This document shows positions 61,401 through 64,000 of a stretch of DNA of 64,000 nucleotides, piece after piece. The stretch spans positions 6,816,501-6,880,500 of the forward strand of contig JAILWY010000011.1 of NCBI GenBank assembly GCA_022113835.1, written 5' to 3'. The notes beneath the pieces were generated by a model. It ran no database searches. It was not told the DNA's origin and was given only the letters and a program-made list of their open reading frames with translations. Each line of letters starts with the position of its first letter. Position 1 is the first letter of the stretch. This DNA comes from Atopsyche davidsoni (lineage: Eukaryota; Arthropoda; Insecta; Trichoptera; Hydrobiosidae). The position numbers were made by a program, and so were the translations under genes.

Positions 61401-62714
61401 TACGTGGATTTTTTTTAGTAATATTTAAAAAATTAGTGGGATCTTAAAGAGGATGTCTTAAAAATGGGAAGGCTGCCCTGGGCAGGGTTGTCTGCTGTTT
61501 GAGGGGGTCGTGGTCGGTGGCGGGGATGCTGTGTGCTTGGTACGTCATGCTTGTACTGAGGCGTTGTTCTGTAGGAGCCATGCGGGCGGTAACTTTAACC
61601 CTTCAGCTTTACAAAGCGACCGCCGCGAGTCCTCCCAGGGGTTCGCAACCCTTTAAAAACACATTTTTTTTTTCTTGTTTTTTTTAAATATCCTTATTCA
61701 ATACAAAACGCCTCATTACACATTATCCACAAATTAACATATAGTATACTAATTTACGTCAAATTATTATTAATAATTTCTACTCTTTACTGCAAAACAT
61801 ACAAAAAATTTCCTTGGCGATTCATGCGTGAATCGTTTTCTTAGATATTGAACACACAAAAACATTCATAAATAAAAATGCGTATATATCAAACATATTT
61901 TATAATAATATTAAGTTTTATTCATGTGTATACGAAGTGTGACTGAAATTGAAGACATTTAATATAATTTACTTTTTATCAATATTAAAATTTTTAAAAA
62001 AATACGCATCTTGCAAATAAGCGTATTTCTCCGAGCGCGGACAACAAATCGAGCTTAATTGTCGAAATCAAACAAATGACACTGATTTCTGTTTTTAATA
62101 GGTTAGTTAGGTAGTGAGAGGAGATATATTCAATCGATTGACGACCCCTGTCCCGTACAACCGGATTCCGCGGCTAATTTTGCAAATAAATAATCTGTTC
62201 TCTCTCGTATCGTGGCGCCCTTATGCAGTTTCACTTTGGCGGTCGGTAATTGTCAGGGAATTCTCCTAAAAACAACCCCGATTCCTTCTACCCCTGAGAA
62301 ATTGAAACAACTACTTAATTATGAAAAATTAATTACTGAAAAATAAAATATAATAATTTTTTTCTATTCACCATGCACAAGAGTTTAAAAGTGATTTTTC
62401 TTCACTGTACATATATATTATGGGGTTGATTTGTTTTTTAGCCCTTAACGTTAACGTTTCAGCCCTTGTCTTTAGAATCCCTGAAGATGGTCCCAGCACC
62501 TAAAGTAGGAAACTTTAAATAAAAACGGAGTTTAACACTCAATAACAAATAAATTCTAATTATAACATATTAAAAAATCTACAAACATATTTTCATTAAA
62601 TTTATTTATATCAAATGTTTTTTTTTTTTTTTACTTTGTTTTAGAATTTCTGATGCAGCTGCTTATAATCCAAAATTTATGTGCAGAGTTTTTTGTTCGC
62701 CGATTGAAGACTAA
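55440..62714 (+). CDS. Predicted secreted Cys- and Pro-rich repeat protein, family not recognised
   Basis: Assembled from five exons: 55440-55512, 56257-57007, 57338-57403, 57526-57594 and 62645-62714. They total 1029 nt with phases 1, 2, 2, 2, giving 342 residues. All junctions are GT-AG, with good donors (GTAAGT twice). Residues 1-24 look like a signal peptide (ALLKTFLIIKLLIYCV core). Next come C32, then C44-x3-C48-x3-C52 and C65-x3-C69-x3-C73, with a WWC at 63-65. From about residue 78 the chain is Pro/Val/Asn-rich, with a 62-residue unit at 92-153 repeated at 154-215 and partly after. Short exons 3 and 4 code for Ser/Pro-rich segments. The last exon ends AYNPKFMCRVFCSPIED, with C333-x3-C337. 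AATAAA begins at 62715, directly after the stop. There are ten cysteines outside the signal peptide. Function unknown. Salivary, cuticular or silk-like roles are possible guesses. The last exon is joined across a 5-kb intron and is the least certain part. Confidence 0.75.
56457..56940 (+). repeat. 186-bp (62-codon) coding tandem repeat
   Basis: Units 56457-56642 and 56643-56828 are nearly identical, and a third, more diverged copy starts at 56829. Each begins IPPAYEP and ends NVPSVN, and is itself made of shorter x-P-x blocks about ten residues apart. The period is an exact multiple of three, so the frame is kept. Confidence 0.9.
60910..60953. repeat. Perfect 18-bp hairpin, 8-nt loop
   Basis: CGTGAAATTGTGTATAAA (60910-60927), loop ACATTAGA, and its exact reverse complement (60936-60953). 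It sits at the left border of a LINE fragment. Confidence 0.85.
60957..61175 (+). mobile_element. LINE fragment in the large intron
   Basis: Begins with a KIFTKCNIVSVIFLWS-like version of the KCYVVSV block, then QKNRDSRNVALxDNL-like text, TPWIGRVTNESLAQNAQRKK and a stop. The same family as at 36940, with several indels; no tail. Confidence 0.7.
61638..61655. repeat. Possible hAT terminal repeat
   Basis: CAGGGGTTCGCAACCCTTT resembles hAT ends, but no matching opposite end was found within the window. Confidence 0.2.
62481..62513 (+). ncRNA. Remnant of hammerhead-like repeat
   Basis: CTGAAGATGGTCCCAGCACC then GGAAAC parallels the start of the motif at 46316 (CTGAAGATGGTCCCAGTGCC...GAAAC), but stem II no longer pairs. 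It looks like a decayed copy of the same repeat. Confidence 0.35.
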
Positions 62715-63208
62715 AATAAATATTTAATTATAATTATTCATAATGAAAATAATAAATTATATTGATCATTATAATTTTAAATACATATATTGAAATTTTT
62801 TGTAAAATGTCTATATTAATTTATAGTCTATATTAATTTTGCAAATGTATTGAATATCAAATTTGTACGAATATCTAGATTAGAAAATGAGGATTGGAAT
62901 AAAATGTGTGCTCAGGTAATGATTTAGTTAAGTCATAAAGAAGTGTAATATTCTTAAATATATTTTTATAAAATACATGTTATTATATTGAAGATTACAT
63001 TTATATAATGTAATTAACAGTATTTTCAAGTAAAATTTTGGCAATATTTCTTAATCTGTATATATATTGATTATTATATTTGTATATTGTATAATTAGAA
63101 TTGCAATTAAAGGTATGATCGGGAAATCTTTTGGGTATACTGTAAAGGAGTGTAAAATAATCAAATACATTGTTATAAAAGAATTGCTGATATATCAAAT
63201 ATAATGTG

Positions 63209-63630
63209 TTTATCTTGTAAATCTTGCTTCTTCTTCTTCGGGTGCTTCTCCTCAGAGGATGTTGGTGACTATCTCACTGAGGATATACTTATGCTGAGCC
63301 TGTGTTCATGGTTTTCTTAGGGTGAATAATGTAAACAGGTAAAATCTGCGTATAGCTTAATAGCATTATTATATAATCCTTTGCTTTGGCGTTTATATCT
63401 GATACTCCTTCAGCAGCAGTTTCCAGAAACAATAACAGAAGTTCTCCACCTCGACAAGGTACTTTCAGAGCTCATCCCTCCACAATCATTTCAAGTTCAC
63501 TGCTCCATTATACGCTCAGGTAGCTATAAGGTAGGAATACTGTAGTAAAGTAATACTGTAAACAAGTGTTTTATAGTCAGATAGCTGTAGGTATGTTGAA
63601 TATTATACTTTTATCTTGTAAATCTTGCTT
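63209..63630 (-). mobile_element. Complete tailed-retroposon insertion with 21-bp target duplication
   Basis: The element 63230-63609 (minus strand, about 380 bp) is bracketed by identical 21-bp direct repeats at 63209-63229 and 63610-63630, the mark of target-primed retroposition. In its own direction it reads GAGGGATGAGCTCTGAAAGT, AAGGAGTATCAGATATAAAC, ATAATAATGCTATTAAGC, ACCCTAAGAAAACCATGAAC and GTCACCAACATCCTCTGAGG, and ends in a GAAGAAGAAGAAG tail. It encodes no reverse transcriptase. No clear Pol III A and B boxes are seen, so it is either an unusual SINE or a very short, internally deleted LINE derivative. Confidence 0.85.
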
Positions 63631-63689
63631 AGACAGTGGAAATTGTAATTAAAGGTTTGCTCAGGTAATGCTTTGGACAAACCATACAG

Positions 63690-63905
63690 AGGTGTATTCA
63701 CCCCAGCGACAGTGTTGTTCTTTCAATAAGGGCGTGAGCACACACACAGCCAGAGAGTCCAATCAAAATTACGATCAGATCCCGAAATTCCCATAAAGCT
63801 GGCAATAAATATCGTATTGGCGAGGTGGGCTACGTGCCGCGCCAGGGCGGTCACGCTACAGAACAGGAAAACCGTAAACCTGCTGAGTGCTTCTTGGAAG
63901 TCTTC
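63690..63905. other. GC-rich non-coding island at the window edge
   Basis: Contains GTGCCGCGCCAGGGCGG. No frame continues to the window end; the last ~100 bases are AT-rich. Confidence 0.35.
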
Positions 63906-64000
63906 GGAAAATCAAAGATATCGAAAATTTATATTGCGAGCTATGTTACACGTATTTAATATTATAATAACTCAAAAATGCTACTAATTAAATAATTTTT

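Larger units (their letters stand above)
57595..62644 (+). other. Large last intron of the secreted-protein gene
   Basis: About 5 kb between the exon-4 donor (AG|GTAAGT) and the exon-5 acceptor (poly-T then TTTTAG). It contains GC-richer islands at about 58100-58400, 58940-59050, 60540-60760, 61480-61640 and 62025-62300, one LINE fragment and a perfect hairpin. A Pro-rich open frame at about 59473-59620 lacks clear splice sites. Further short exons could be hidden here. Confidence 0.5.

Overview
The window is eukaryotic nuclear DNA, almost certainly from an insect. Coding exons are split by GT-AG introns, non-coding DNA is AT-rich, the conserved proteins are animal families (UFD1, ARPC4, Pasha/DGCR8), and the repeats (Helitron, Tc1/mariner, hAT MITEs, non-LTR retrotransposon pieces, Penelope-like ribozyme motifs) are typical of arthropod genomes. 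I cannot name the species from sequence alone. A secreted, repeat-rich, multi-exon gene near the right end would fit a sap-feeding or other saliva-secreting insect, but that is only a hint.

Layout. Positions 1-19000 form a gene-bearing block: the last two exons of UFD1 (+, 19-599), a complete intronless ARPC4 (-, 6768-7274) and a complete ten-exon pasha gene (+, 10694-18849; 678 codons plus stop, every splice phase checked by hand). Positions 19000-55400 hold no gene I can support. This stretch contains a recent 204-bp-period tandem duplication, a decayed Helitron, a mariner-derived element, two hAT-type MITEs, at least six decayed pieces of one LINE family, several copies of a short retroposon that shares the LINE's 3' tail, a minisatellite, a 100-bp near-perfect inverted repeat with hammerhead-ribozyme-like cores, and scattered GC-rich islands of unknown role. 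Positions 55440-62714 (+) hold a five-exon gene I could assemble but not identify: a predicted signal peptide, two C-x3-C-x3-C clusters, a proline-rich region built from a 62-residue tandem repeat, two short phase-2 exons and, after a 5-kb intron, a last exon with a C-x3-C pair and a poly(A) signal directly after the stop.

The genes do not form a pathway. UFD1 works in p97-dependent protein extraction, ARPC4 in actin branching and Pasha in primary microRNA processing. Their closeness is ordinary housekeeping linkage. The unidentified secreted gene and the retroposon/LINE tail relationship are the most novel items here. CRISPR arrays, operons and ribosome-binding sites are absent, as expected for eukaryotic DNA.
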